Source of the DNA: Mycolicibacterium moriokaense
GTDB lineage: Bacteria > Actinomycetota > Actinomycetes > Mycobacteriales > Mycobacteriaceae
Direction: 5' to 3'
Length of the DNA stretch: 64,000 nt
Assembly: GCF_003201655.1 (NCBI RefSeq)
Contig: NZ_QJJU01000022.1
Span: 1 to 64,000, forward strand
The notes below the pieces were generated by a model that was not told the origin of the DNA, did no database searches, and saw only the letters and a program-made list of their open reading frames with translations. Both the position numbers and the translations under genes were made by a program. Below, one piece after another: positions 24,495 through 32,156 of the stretch (its first letter is position 1; each line of letters begins with the position of its first letter).

Positions 24495-25361
24495 TCAGCT
24501 GAACGCCTCGTTGAGTAGGGCGATGTCGCGATCGCTCAGCCAAAGGCCTTCCGCAGCAAGGTTTTCAGCGAGGTGGGCGCGAGTGCGAGTTCCTGGAATC
24601 AGCAGCACGTTCGGCGCGATAGCTAGCAACCACGCGAGGGCAACCTGAGTGGCGGTCGCTGCGTGGGCAGCGGCAACGCTGTTGACGACCGGGTTAGTCA
24701 GGATCTCCTCGCGCTGCGTCTTGGGATAACCCAGGGGACAGAAGGGTACGAACGCGATCTCCCGTGCACTGCACTCTTCCAAGATGGGCATGCCGTCACG
24801 TGCAGCGAGATTGAAGAAGTTCTGCACGCAGACGATTTCGGTGACCTCGAGGGCCCGCATCAGGTGGTCTCTGGTGATGTTGCTGATCCCAATACCAGCG
24901 ATGAGTCCCTCGTCTTGAGCCGTCGTCAGCGCGCCGAGCTGATCGACGAATCGGGCGTCGGGTGCGGCGTTGTCCATGACGCGGAGGTTTACCGCGGTGA
25001 GTTGTTCGACTCCGAGCGTTGCAAGATTGTCTTCGATGCCGGCACGGAGTTGATCGGGGTCGTCATAGGGCAGGACCGCGCCGGATTCGTCGCGCCGGGC
25101 TGCCACCTTGCTGACCAAGGCCAAGCCGTCAGGGTAGGGGTGTAGCGCCTCCCGGATGAGTTCGTTGACCACTCCTGGCCCGTAATACTGAGCGGTGTCG
25201 ATGTGATCTACCCCGGCATCCACAGCGGCGCGTAGGACTGCGATTGCCTCGTCACGGTCGCGCGGCGGGCCGAAGACGCCGTCTCCGGCCAGCTGCATCG
25301 CGCCGTATCCGACACGCCAAACCTCTTTGTCTGCAAGGCGATAGCGGGAGCGGTCAGGCAT
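24495..25361 (-). CDS. Aldo/keto reductase, YdbC-like
   Basis: Encodes 288 residues from ATG 25361, which overlaps the upstream gene stop by eight bases (coupled translation). TIM-barrel aldo/keto reductase: Asp and Tyr of the tetrad in DHIDTAQYYG, Lys in LVSKVAAR. At the position of the usual His the sequence reads AVNLRVMD, which is the pattern of E. coli YdbC-type enzymes. NADPH-binding segments IAGIGISN and PGTRTRAHLAENL are present. It reduces aldehydes or ketones; the substrate is unknown. Part of the operon under the MarR-type site at 25768-25782. Confidence 0.87.
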   Translation of the reverse strand: MPDRSRYRLADKEVWRVGYGAMQLAGDGVFGPPRDRDEAIAVLRAAVDAGVDHIDTAQYYGPGVVNELIREALHPYPDGLALVSKVAARRDESGAVLPYDDPDQLRAGIEDNLATLGVEQLTAVNLRVMDNAAPDARFVDQLGALTTAQDEGLIAGIGISNITRDHLMRALEVTEIVCVQNFFNLAARDGMPILEECSAREIAFVPFCPLGYPKTQREEILTNPVVNSVAAAHAATATQVALAWLLAIAPNVLLIPGTRTRAHLAENLAAEGLWLSDRDIALLNEAFS

Positions 25362-25722
25362 AGATGGGCGCCACGTCGAAATACACGCGGTAGTCGTCGA
25401 TCTTGCCCTGGGCGTCGGCATGAAAGATCGTGACGCACGGGATGGTGACCTGCTGGCCGTCCTTGCGGTCGTACGTGACCTTCAACTCCACGATGGTGTC
25501 GTTGCCGAAGTTCCATTCGTGCACGATCTCGTGATGCAGGCCGGCGATTGTGTCGTAAAAAGCGGCGGTGCCCGTGCGGATCTCGTCGACACCGACCATC
25601 GGCTGGCCATTGCCGAAAACAACTCGCGCGTCCTTTGCGAAAAGTGCGACTACCGCCGCAACGTCCATTGCGTCGGTCAGCGCGAAGACGTCGCGCGTCT
25701 TTGGACGCGTTGTGGCACCCAT
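25354..25722 (-). CDS. NTF2-like / SnoaL-fold protein
   Basis: Encodes 122 residues. The NTF2-like cone fold is indicated by ALTDAMDVAAVVALFAKDARVVFGNGQP, then GTAAFYDTIAGLHHEIVHEW and a final FHADAQGKIDDYRVYFDV. Proteins of this type are small isomerases, cyclases or binding proteins; no catalytic Asp/His pair can be fixed. It heads the minus-strand run followed by the aldo/keto reductase (8-nt overlap), DoxX and dehydrogenase. The GGATCC-rich leader gives GGAAGGATCCCC upstream of ATG 25722. A second NTF2-like gene lies across the MarR gene at 26485. Confidence 0.83.
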   Translation of the reverse strand: MGATTRPKTRDVFALTDAMDVAAVVALFAKDARVVFGNGQPMVGVDEIRTGTAAFYDTIAGLHHEIVHEWNFGNDTIVELKVTYDRKDGQQVTIPCVTIFHADAQGKIDDYRVYFDVAPIYA

Positions 25723-25767
25723 GGGGATCCTTCCCTCGCCGCCAGGTCCAGCGTGAACGCCACGATA

Positions 25768-25782
25768 CGTGATATATCATGC
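25768..25782. promoter_or_regulatory. Candidate MarR operator A
   Basis: CGTGATATATCATGC contains the perfect palindrome TGATATATCA (25770-25779). It lies between the marR gene and the divergent-side NTF2-like operon start. The same 15-mer occurs with two changes at 26440-26454, next to the other NTF2-like gene. The MarR-type regulator encoded between the two sites is the natural candidate. Confidence 0.65.
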
Positions 25783-25805
25783 TTATTGCAAGCGTTCGGG
25801 CGTGT

Positions 25806-26312
25806 TCACCACGGGGCTTGCGGCAACGAGCTATTGAAGTTGACGTTGACCCGGACGTGCTCCAATGCCGCAGAGAGCGGTGCGAGCAGCTCGTCGGGTA
25901 TTGGGTCGATGAACATTCGGCGGACTAAGGCCACGTGAGCGGGGGCTGCCGCGGCGATCGCTTCGCGGCCCTCCGCTGTCAGAATCGCGTCGGTTGCCCT
26001 GCCGTCATCCCCTGATGGAACCCGCTCGGCAAGGCCGCGGTCACATATCCGGCGCAGCTGATGCGACGCGCGGCTCCGTTCCCAACCGATCAGCGCCGCC
26101 AGGTCCGAGACCTGCAGGCGCCCATCAGGTGCATCGCATAGCGCATTCAGAACGTGGTAGTCGGCGAGCGACAAATCGCTGTCAATTTGAAGCTGACGAT
26201 TCATCTCATAGTTCAGCCGCATCTGCACGCTCATGAACGCGCGGAATGCTCGTAGCTCTGCGGGCGACAGCCAAGGCTCTTGACCGGTCCTTCGGCGCTG
26301 ACTACGTGACAC
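25806..26312 (-). CDS. MarR-family transcriptional regulator
   Basis: Encodes 168 residues from GTG 26312. Winged helix: LSLADYHVLNALCDAPDGRLQVSDLAALIGWERSRASHQLRRI is the recognition region, and GDDGRATDAILTAEGREA the wing. Long helices at both ends dimerise the protein. It lies between two NTF2-like genes in opposite directions, each next to a copy of the TGATNTATCA palindrome, so it probably represses both transcription units. There is no conserved redox Cys in the first helix. No effector is evident. Confidence 0.88.
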   Translation of the reverse strand: MSRSQRRRTGQEPWLSPAELRAFRAFMSVQMRLNYEMNRQLQIDSDLSLADYHVLNALCDAPDGRLQVSDLAALIGWERSRASHQLRRICDRGLAERVPSGDDGRATDAILTAEGREAIAAAAPAHVALVRRMFIDPIPDELLAPLSAALEHVRVNVNFNSSLPQAPW

Positions 26313-26439
26313 TTCGACTATTCCTTCTCGGGCCTTCTGCTAAGGACATCGCGACGGAGGCCGGTCGCTTGCTCTATACGCCGTCGCACCGTGGACTGCG
26401 GTCGTTGTGTTCCGACGTACGCGTGCAAGAGCGTCATTG

Positions 26440-26459
26440 CGTGATCTATCATGTATCAC
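26440..26459. promoter_or_regulatory. Candidate MarR operator B
   Basis: CGTGATCTATCATGT (26440-26454) matches 13 of 15 bases of operator A, and continues to ATCAC, giving an outer inverted repeat GTGAT (26441-26445) / ATCAC (26455-26459). It lies 26 bp before the GTG start of the second NTF2-like gene and 128 bp from the marR start. Confidence 0.62.
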
Positions 26460-26484
26460 GATGATATCGAATGGAGGATCAACT

Positions 26485-26841
26485 GTGACGGAGACGGTCA
26501 ACAACTTGATGGAAGCCAACTTGCTCGGGGTGTTCAACGAACGCGATGCCCAACGGAGGGCCGTGGCAATCGAGAGCACCTATGCTGCCAATGTTCGGTG
26601 GTCGGACGACGAGGGGGTCACCGTCGGTCGTGAAGCATTGGACGCCAAAGCTGCAGCGTTGCAGTCGCAAATGGAGGGGCTGGTTTTCACCAAAGCCGGT
26701 CCGGTCTACCAAACCCTTGGACTGGGGTACTTGGCATGGAATCTCGGGCCTGAAGGCGGTGATCCTGTGGCCACCGGATTCGACGTCGCCATCGTGCGTG
26801 ACGACCTCATCTCCGACCTATACACAGTCATCACCACGTAG
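26485..26841 (+). CDS. Second NTF2-like / SnoaL-fold protein
   Basis: Encodes 118 residues. GTG 26485 is chosen because GGAGG lies 6 nt upstream; ATG 26461 is inside that site's region. It reads MTETVNNLMEANLLGVFNERD, a typical NTF2-like first helix, and continues GREALDAKAAALQ, YLAWNLGPEG and FDVAIVRDDLISDLYTVI. The fold matches the 25354-25722 protein but the sequences are not close. Likely a small-molecule binding or isomerase role in the same regulated pathway. Confidence 0.82.
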   Translation: MTETVNNLMEANLLGVFNERDAQRRAVAIESTYAANVRWSDDEGVTVGREALDAKAAALQSQMEGLVFTKAGPVYQTLGLGYLAWNLGPEGGDPVATGFDVAIVRDDLISDLYTVITT

Positions 26842-26897
26842 CCGGATGGGCAGTCTGATGCTCACCAATCCCGAAGATGCCACTCGTATCCGCGGTG

Positions 26898-27842
26898 TCA
26901 GGAAGGCTTCTCGGCTTCGTTGGCGCCCCGAATGGCGATGTGTTCCTTGCCGATCGGATCGCCACACGTTAGGCAGCCGAGGACGGGTTCGGCCGGCTGT
27001 CCGCACGGGACATGCGTCAGGGTTGCATCGGCACGGCTGTGTCCGAGCCATCGTCGCCCCCACGCCATGAGCGCCACTGGCATGTGATAGAAATCGCGCC
27101 CTTGCTCGGTGAGGTGGTACTCGTGGCGTGCGGGCCAGTCCTGATATTGGACGCGCTCGAGAAAGCCGGCATCGACGAGTCGACGCAACCGGTTTGACAG
27201 GATGTTGGGCGCGATGCTCAGGCGTCGTTCGAATTCATCGAATCGTCTTGTACCGAAGAAGCATTCGCGGATGATCAGACCCGTCCAGCGGTCGCCGAAT
27301 ATCGTCAACGCTCGAGAAATTGAGCAGGACCGACCCCGCTGGATGACGTTCGCGGCGAGGTAGCGTGTGACGTTGCGACGGGACGGCGGGTTCGGGGTTT
27401 CAACGGGTGATCGCGATGCGACGACGTCGTCTGCGCGAAGCGGCGCCTTGCAGTAACCGCACAACAGTCCTGCGCGCGCGTCGTGATCGTGTCCGACGTG
27501 GACGAGTCTCTGCGGTGGCGAGTCGAAAGGCCACAGCCAGCGATCCCCCCAGCGCATTGTGACCAGCAGGCAATCCAGAAAATCCTCGGCCATCGGGGTG
27601 GGGACGTAGCCGGCGGATTCACGGCTGAGCAGTCCTGCGTCTGTCAGCGCCGCAAGACGTGAATTCAGCGTGGATCGCGGCGCTCCTGTGCCGGTCAGGA
27701 AATCACTGAATCGACGCGCGTCATAGAGGAGCGCTTCCCGCAGCACAAGCCACGACCAGGCATCGCCGATGACATCGGTGGCCCGAAAGACGGCGTCAGC
27801 GTCTCCATCGCCGGGCACCGAAAGTCCGTTTATGAAAGTCAC
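26898..27842 (-). CDS. Tandem HxlR-family transcriptional regulator (two wHTH domains)
   Basis: Encodes 314 residues from GTG 27842. HxlR proteins are normally about 110-150 residues with one winged helix; this protein has two. Domain 1 at about 18-110 (GDAWSWLVLREALLYDARRFSDF, APRSTLNSRLAALTDAGLL) is followed by CGYCKAPLR. Domain 2 at about 178-270 (FGDRWTGLIIRECFFGTRRFDEFERRL, PNILSNRLRRLVDAGFL) is followed by CLTCGDPIG. Each half therefore ends with a CxxC knuckle that could bind zinc. The protein may bind DNA as an intramolecular dimer. It is divergent from the crotonase gene, with direct repeats between them. Confidence 0.87.
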   Translation of the reverse strand: MTFINGLSVPGDGDADAVFRATDVIGDAWSWLVLREALLYDARRFSDFLTGTGAPRSTLNSRLAALTDAGLLSRESAGYVPTPMAEDFLDCLLVTMRWGDRWLWPFDSPPQRLVHVGHDHDARAGLLCGYCKAPLRADDVVASRSPVETPNPPSRRNVTRYLAANVIQRGRSCSISRALTIFGDRWTGLIIRECFFGTRRFDEFERRLSIAPNILSNRLRRLVDAGFLERVQYQDWPARHEYHLTEQGRDFYHMPVALMAWGRRWLGHSRADATLTHVPCGQPAEPVLGCLTCGDPIGKEHIAIRGANEAEKPS

Positions 27843-27886
27843 TTGTGTTAGCGTACCTCCGCTGTTAGTTTCGTAGTGAAAGTCAC
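27834..27886. promoter_or_regulatory. Direct repeats in HxlR/crotonase divergent promoter
   Basis: GAAAGTCAC occurs at 27834-27842 and again at 27878-27886, 44 bp apart (about four helical turns), one at the HxlR start codon and one just before the crotonase gene. This is a plausible pair of HxlR binding sites. Confidence 0.5.
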
Positions 27887-27917
27887 GAGACCATCTTGAA
27901 CGCATCGCGGAGGTGCC

Positions 27918-28733
27918 ATGACCACAACACCGTCACCGTCGGGAAAACTGCTGATCACCAAGGCTGGACCGGTCACAACAGTCATCTTGAATCGGCCCGA
28001 GTGCCATAACGCGCTCGACAAGGAACTGTCCAAGGAACTCAACCTCGCGATGAAGGAGATCGAGACCGACCGGGAATGCCGGGTCGTCATCCTCAGGGGC
28101 GCCGGCGAGACCTTCTGCGCCGGTGACGACGTCAAGGGCTTCGCGACCTTTGAGCCCGAAGACGTGCTCTGGGAGATCCGGATGTATCAGCAGACGGCCA
28201 ACCTCATCGACAACCTTGTGCCTGTGACGATCGCGGCGGTCGACGGTGTGTGCACCGGCGGGGGCCTCGAGCTCACCCTGGTGTGCGACTTCGTCGTCGC
28301 CACCGACCGGTCACGGTGGGGTATGCCAGAAATCAACTGGGACATCACCCCGGGCTGGGGCGGCACCGGCCGGCTGTCCAAGTTCGTCGGGCGGCGTAAG
28401 ACCAAGGAGTGGAACCTGATTGGCGCCCTCTTCGACGCGCACACCGCCGAACACTACGACCTGGCCAATCGAGTCGTGGCTCCGGAGCGACTGGACGCCG
28501 AGGTCGGCGAACTCGTCGACGCGATCCTGGCCAAGGACGCCAAGACGGTCACCACGACCAAGTACTTCATCGACAAGGCCGCCGACCTGGACATGTACTC
28601 GAGCATGTTCTTCGAGGGGGCCCCGCAGCGCGGGACCGACCAAACGGGCATCCTCGCCTTCGCCGATCCCGAACTGCGGGCCAAGCGGCACAAGAGCCGC
28701 GACTTCTGGCAGGACCGCCAAACCGTCGTCTGA
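27918..28733 (+). CDS. Enoyl-CoA hydratase/isomerase (crotonase family)
   Basis: Encodes 271 residues; GGAGG precedes ATG 27918. Crotonase fold: TTVILNRPECHNALDKEL, oxyanion-hole segments ILRGAGETFCAGDDVKGF and VDGVCTGGGLELTLVCD, and PEINWDITPGWGG with a candidate catalytic Glu. It hydrates or isomerises an acyl-CoA; chain type unknown. The C-terminal part (YFIDKAADLDMYSSMFFEGA) is longer than in fatty-acid EchA proteins and resembles aromatic or dearomatised-ring hydratases. Likely repressed by the tandem HxlR protein encoded divergently. Confidence 0.88.
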   Translation: MTTTPSPSGKLLITKAGPVTTVILNRPECHNALDKELSKELNLAMKEIETDRECRVVILRGAGETFCAGDDVKGFATFEPEDVLWEIRMYQQTANLIDNLVPVTIAAVDGVCTGGGLELTLVCDFVVATDRSRWGMPEINWDITPGWGGTGRLSKFVGRRKTKEWNLIGALFDAHTAEHYDLANRVVAPERLDAEVGELVDAILAKDAKTVTTTKYFIDKAADLDMYSSMFFEGAPQRGTDQTGILAFADPELRAKRHKSRDFWQDRQTVV

Positions 28734-28752
28734 CAGGCCTAGATAAATTGTT

Positions 28753-28840
28753 AGACAAGTGTCTGATCGGTTTGCCCAGTTCAGATATCTATTATAGTCA
28801 GCAATCGGCATTTCTTGACTTTGTGCTGGACACTTGTCCA
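28753..28840. promoter_or_regulatory. Twin palindromic operators flanking the fprB promoter
   Basis: Site 1 AGACAAGTGTCT (28753-28764) and site 2 TGGACACTTGTCCA (28827-28840, perfect 6-bp arms) have the same ACA-NN-TGT core and lie 74 bp apart, seven helical turns. Between them is an A-T rich stretch with TATTAT (28790-28795) and TATAGT (28793-28798), either fitting a -10 element. The cognate regulator, probably TetR-like by operator shape, is not identified. Confidence 0.6.
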
Positions 28841-28885
28841 GTTAGGATTTCCCTCGATGGTCCACTCGACATTGAGGAGTGTGCG

Positions 28886-30478
28886 GTGGCTTACGTGATC
28901 ACGCAGAACTGTTGCAAGGACGCGAGTTGTGTCCCCGTCTGCCCGGTGGATTGCATCCGCCCCGTCGGCGACTCCGACTCGACGCAAATGCTCTACATCG
29001 ATCCGGAGACGTGCATCGACTGCGGAGCCTGCTTGGACGAGTGCCCCGTCGACGCGATCGTGTACGACGAGGACCTACCGCCGGAGCAGGAACGGTTCAA
29101 GGCAATCAATGCCGACTACTTCGTCGAGCATCCTCTTGAACCGGACGCAGAACAATCGTGGTCGCGACACTCGCCCGTCCCAGCGGGCTCGCTTCGCGTT
29201 GCGATCGTCGGCGCAGGGCCTGCCGGTTGCTACGCAGCTGCCGAGTTGATCGACGTCGACGGTGTGGAAGTCAGCGTCTTTGAGCGCCTGCCTACGCCGT
29301 TCGGGCTGATCCGTGCGGGGGTAGCGCCGGATCATCAGCGCACGAAGGGGATAGTGAGAATCTTCGAGAACATCTTCGCCAATGATCGGATGCGGAGCTA
29401 CCTCAATGTTGAAGTCGGAAAGGACATCACGCATGACGAGCTGCTGGCGCACCACCACGCCGTGATCTACGCTGTCGGCGCCAATCACGGTAGGGCTCTG
29501 GGCATCCCGGGCGAGCAGCTGCCCGGTGTTCATCCGGCAGCCGAGCTCGTCGGGTGGTACAACGGCCACCCCGATCGCGCCGACAATGCCGTCGACTTGT
29601 CATCTCGCCGCGCGGTGATCATCGGCAATGGCAATGTCGCGCTCGACGTCTCGCGGATGCTTCTGACGGGCCCCGACGCCCTGGCCGCCACCGATATCGC
29701 CGATCACGCGTTGGTGGCACTGGCCGACGGCGGCATCGAGGAAGTCGTCATTGTGGCCAGACGCGGTATCCGCAATGCCGCATTCTCCGTTGGAGAGTTC
29801 CTGGCACTAGGTAACCTGCCCGGCGTTGACGTTGTCGTGGAGTCCGATGATGTGACCGGGGAAGCGGACGTCGACTTCGACTCTGCCTTGAAGCTCGAGA
29901 TTGCCCGCGAATATGCCAATAGGCCAACACGTTCGGGTCACAAGCGGATCATCTTCCGGTTTGGCGTGACCCCGGTCGAGGTCGTCGGCGACTCTCATGC
30001 CGAGGGCCTGCGAGTCCGTCTCGCAGACGGCGGCACAGAGGACATCGACAGCCGACTGATCGTGAGCGCCATCGGATACAGCGCGCCTGCGGTGCCTGGG
30101 CTACCGCATGACCCGTCGCGTGGCCTCGTGCCAAACGATCAAGGGCGCGTCACGTTGTCCGACAACGCAACAGTCCAAGGCGCGTACGTGACGGGGTGGG
30201 TCAAGCGGGGACCACGCGGCGTCATCGGGACCAACCGCGCGTGCGCCGCCCAGACGGTGGCCCAGCTGTTCGCCGACTATGACGAGGGCGCGTTGGTTCG
30301 TGACGTATCGGACGCGGCCGGGATTGATCACCTACTCGCCGCGCGTGACGTGTCACCACTTACCTGGCGACAGTGGCGGGTGATCGATACCGAAGAGCGC
30401 GAACGAGGCGCCGAATTCTCCCGTCCCCGAATCAAGCTCGTGTCTCGAGCCGACATGCTTACCGTCGCCGGGGGCTGA
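28886..30478 (+). CDS. fprB: Ferredoxin-fused NADPH-ferredoxin reductase (FprB-like)
   Basis: Encodes 530 residues from GTG 28886 (GAGGAG upstream). Residues 1-70 are a 7-iron type ferredoxin like FdxA: CCKDASCVPVCPVDC for the first cluster and CIDCGACLDECPVD for the second. Residues about 105-525 form the glutathione-reductase-like FprA/B fold: VAIVGAGPAGCYAAAEL for FAD, RAVIIGNGNVALDVSRML for NADPH, and VKRGPRGVIGTNRACAAQTV at the C-terminus. It moves electrons between NADPH and ferredoxin, for example to P450 or other oxygenases. Mtb FprB (Rv0886) is 575 residues. The open frame upstream to 28409 is antisense-like overlap and not part of the gene. Confidence 0.92.
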   Translation: MAYVITQNCCKDASCVPVCPVDCIRPVGDSDSTQMLYIDPETCIDCGACLDECPVDAIVYDEDLPPEQERFKAINADYFVEHPLEPDAEQSWSRHSPVPAGSLRVAIVGAGPAGCYAAAELIDVDGVEVSVFERLPTPFGLIRAGVAPDHQRTKGIVRIFENIFANDRMRSYLNVEVGKDITHDELLAHHHAVIYAVGANHGRALGIPGEQLPGVHPAAELVGWYNGHPDRADNAVDLSSRRAVIIGNGNVALDVSRMLLTGPDALAATDIADHALVALADGGIEEVVIVARRGIRNAAFSVGEFLALGNLPGVDVVVESDDVTGEADVDFDSALKLEIAREYANRPTRSGHKRIIFRFGVTPVEVVGDSHAEGLRVRLADGGTEDIDSRLIVSAIGYSAPAVPGLPHDPSRGLVPNDQGRVTLSDNATVQGAYVTGWVKRGPRGVIGTNRACAAQTVAQLFADYDEGALVRDVSDAAGIDHLLAARDVSPLTWRQWRVIDTEERERGAEFSRPRIKLVSRADMLTVAGG

Positions 30479-30552
30479 CACCTTAAGCATCGGTCACTAA
30501 TAGTTAGGGAGCTATCCAATAGGCTGCTAACCGGGTTGGGTACCATGGCGTC

Positions 30553-31047
30553 ATGGCCAAAGGAGTCGCTGCGGACCTCGATCCGCTCTCGCTGGAGCGT
30601 CAGGTGTGTTTTGCACTGGCCATCACCAACCGCGCCGTGCTCGCGGTATACCGGCCGCTGCTGGAGCCGCTCGGACTGACCCATCCGCAATATCTGGTGA
30701 TGCTGACGCTGTGGGACAACGCGAAAGCCAATGGTGAGCCGCTTTCGGTCAAGGACATCGCGGGATCTTTGCAAATGGATTCGGCCACCCTCTCGCCGAT
30801 GCTCAAGCGTCTGCAGGCGCTGGGGTTGATCACCCGGGAGCGCAGCGCGGCCGATGAGCGGACGACCCACGTCGACCTGACCGTGAAGGGCCGCAATCTG
30901 CGCAGGCAGGCTTTGAAGGTTCCCCCGGCGGTGGTTGAGCGACTCGGCGTCGAGCTCGCCGAGCTCGATCATCTGCGTGAGGTGCTTACCAACATCAACG
31001 CCGCCGCGGTGGCGGCCGGTGCGCTCGACGCGGAGCTGGCTCGGTGA
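30553..31047 (+). CDS. OhrR-type MarR regulator
   Basis: Encodes 164 residues. Helix 1 contains LERQVCFALAITNR, where Cys19 sits at the place of the peroxide-sensing Cys of OhrR (QLCFxLY in B. subtilis). The winged helix is PQYLVMLTLWDNA, VKDIAGSLQMDSATLSPMLKRLQALGLI and RSAADERTTHVDLT. OhrR proteins repress ohr until an organic peroxide oxidises the Cys. No ohr gene is in the window, so the target here is unclear; fprB upstream is possible. An inverted GTTAG/CTAAC pair (30507-30511 and 30531-30535) lies before the start. ATG 30544 is an alternative out-of-frame ATG and is rejected. Confidence 0.83.
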   Translation: MAKGVAADLDPLSLERQVCFALAITNRAVLAVYRPLLEPLGLTHPQYLVMLTLWDNAKANGEPLSVKDIAGSLQMDSATLSPMLKRLQALGLITRERSAADERTTHVDLTVKGRNLRRQALKVPPAVVERLGVELAELDHLREVLTNINAAAVAAGALDAELAR

Positions 31048-31145
31048 GCGCGTTGACGAGCAGTGATCAACACGACCGCTCGCACTGTTTGTATGCATCG
31101 ACTCAGAACGAGCAACGTTCCTTGCCCCTCGCGATGACGACGCCG

Positions 31146-31151
31146 TAGCCT
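31146..31151 (+). promoter_or_regulatory. -10 element of leaderless acetyltransferase promoter
   Basis: TAGCCT (TANNNT) ends 6 nt before GTG 31158, with no ribosome binding site between. Consistent with a leaderless transcript for the acetyltransferase and its coupled downstream gene. Confidence 0.55.
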
Positions 31152-31157
31152 CGTGGC

Positions 31158-32156
31158 GTGTCAGGCCAGACCGATGTCCACGCCGACGAACTGGCCGCGC
31201 TTGAAGTCTTCGCAGGCTGCTCCGTCGACGACCTCGTGCCGCTGGCCGCGCAGCTGCGACCGCTGACCGCGGCGCCAGGGCAGGTGCTCATGCACCAGGG
31301 CGAACTCGCGGTGTCCTTCCTGCTCATCGGCTCCGGTCAGGCCGAGGTCAGCCACATCGGAATCGACGGCCACGACACCATCGCCAAGTCCCTCCCAGGA
31401 ATGATCGTTGGCGAGATCGCCTTGCTGCGGGACGGGCCGCGCACCGCAACGGTGATTGCGAAGGAGCCGTTGACGGGCTGGGTAGGTGGCCGAGAAGCGT
31501 TCGCCACGATGCTCGAGCTCCCCGGCATGGTGGAGAAACTCCTACGCACCGGTCGTCAGCGTTTGGCCGCGTTCATCACGCCGATTCCCGTCCGGATGCG
31601 CGACGGCACCCAGCTGCACCTGCGGCCGGTGCTGCCTGGCGACAACGAGCGCACCACGAACGGCCCCGTCGAGTTCTCCGGCGAGACGTTGTACCGCCGT
31701 TTCCAGACAACGCGGAACCCCACCAAGGCGTTGATGAGATACCTGTTCGAGGTCGACTACGCCCACCACTTCGTCTGGGTGATGACCGACGGTTTCGACG
31801 GCCCCGTCGTTGCCGACGCTCGCTTTGTACGTGACGAGAGCGACCACGCCGTCGCCGAAGTCGCCTTCATCGTCGGCGACGACTATCAAGGCAGAGGCAT
31901 CGGCACATTTCTGATGGGAGCCTTGGCCATCGCGGCGGATTACCATGGTATCCAACGCTTTACGGCCCGAGTCCTCTCAGAGAACTATCCTATGCGGGCA
32001 ATCCTCGATCATTTCGGCGCCGAATGGCACCGCGACGACCTCGGAGTCGTCACAACCGTCATCGACGTGCCCCGGCCGCCCGACCCGCCCTTCACGCCGC
32101 AGCTGACGAAACAGATACACAACGTGACCAGTCAGGTCGTCAGGGTCGTCGGCTGA
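31158..32156 (+). CDS. cAMP-regulated protein lysine acetyltransferase (Rv0998/Pat-like)
   Basis: Encodes 332 residues (Rv0998: 333). Residues about 12-125 are a cyclic-nucleotide-binding domain with phosphate cassette GEIALLRDGPRTATV. Residues about 150-305 are a GNAT domain with acetyl-CoA loop VGDDYQGRGIGTFLMGAL and end ARVLSENYPMRAILDHFGAEW. The mycobacterial enzyme acetylates lysines on acyl-CoA synthetases and other proteins when cAMP binds. It marks return to the M. tuberculosis gene order. The stop overlaps the start of the next gene by one base (TGATG). Confidence 0.94.
   Translation: MSGQTDVHADELAALEVFAGCSVDDLVPLAAQLRPLTAAPGQVLMHQGELAVSFLLIGSGQAEVSHIGIDGHDTIAKSLPGMIVGEIALLRDGPRTATVIAKEPLTGWVGGREAFATMLELPGMVEKLLRTGRQRLAAFITPIPVRMRDGTQLHLRPVLPGDNERTTNGPVEFSGETLYRRFQTTRNPTKALMRYLFEVDYAHHFVWVMTDGFDGPVVADARFVRDESDHAVAEVAFIVGDDYQGRGIGTFLMGALAIAADYHGIQRFTARVLSENYPMRAILDHFGAEWHRDDLGVVTTVIDVPRPPDPPFTPQLTKQIHNVTSQVVRVVG

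Noticed and set aside
28409..28885. 159-codon extension before fprB
   Set aside because: Overlaps the crotonase gene in another frame; the ferredoxin domain starts cleanly at GTG 28886 after GAGGAG.
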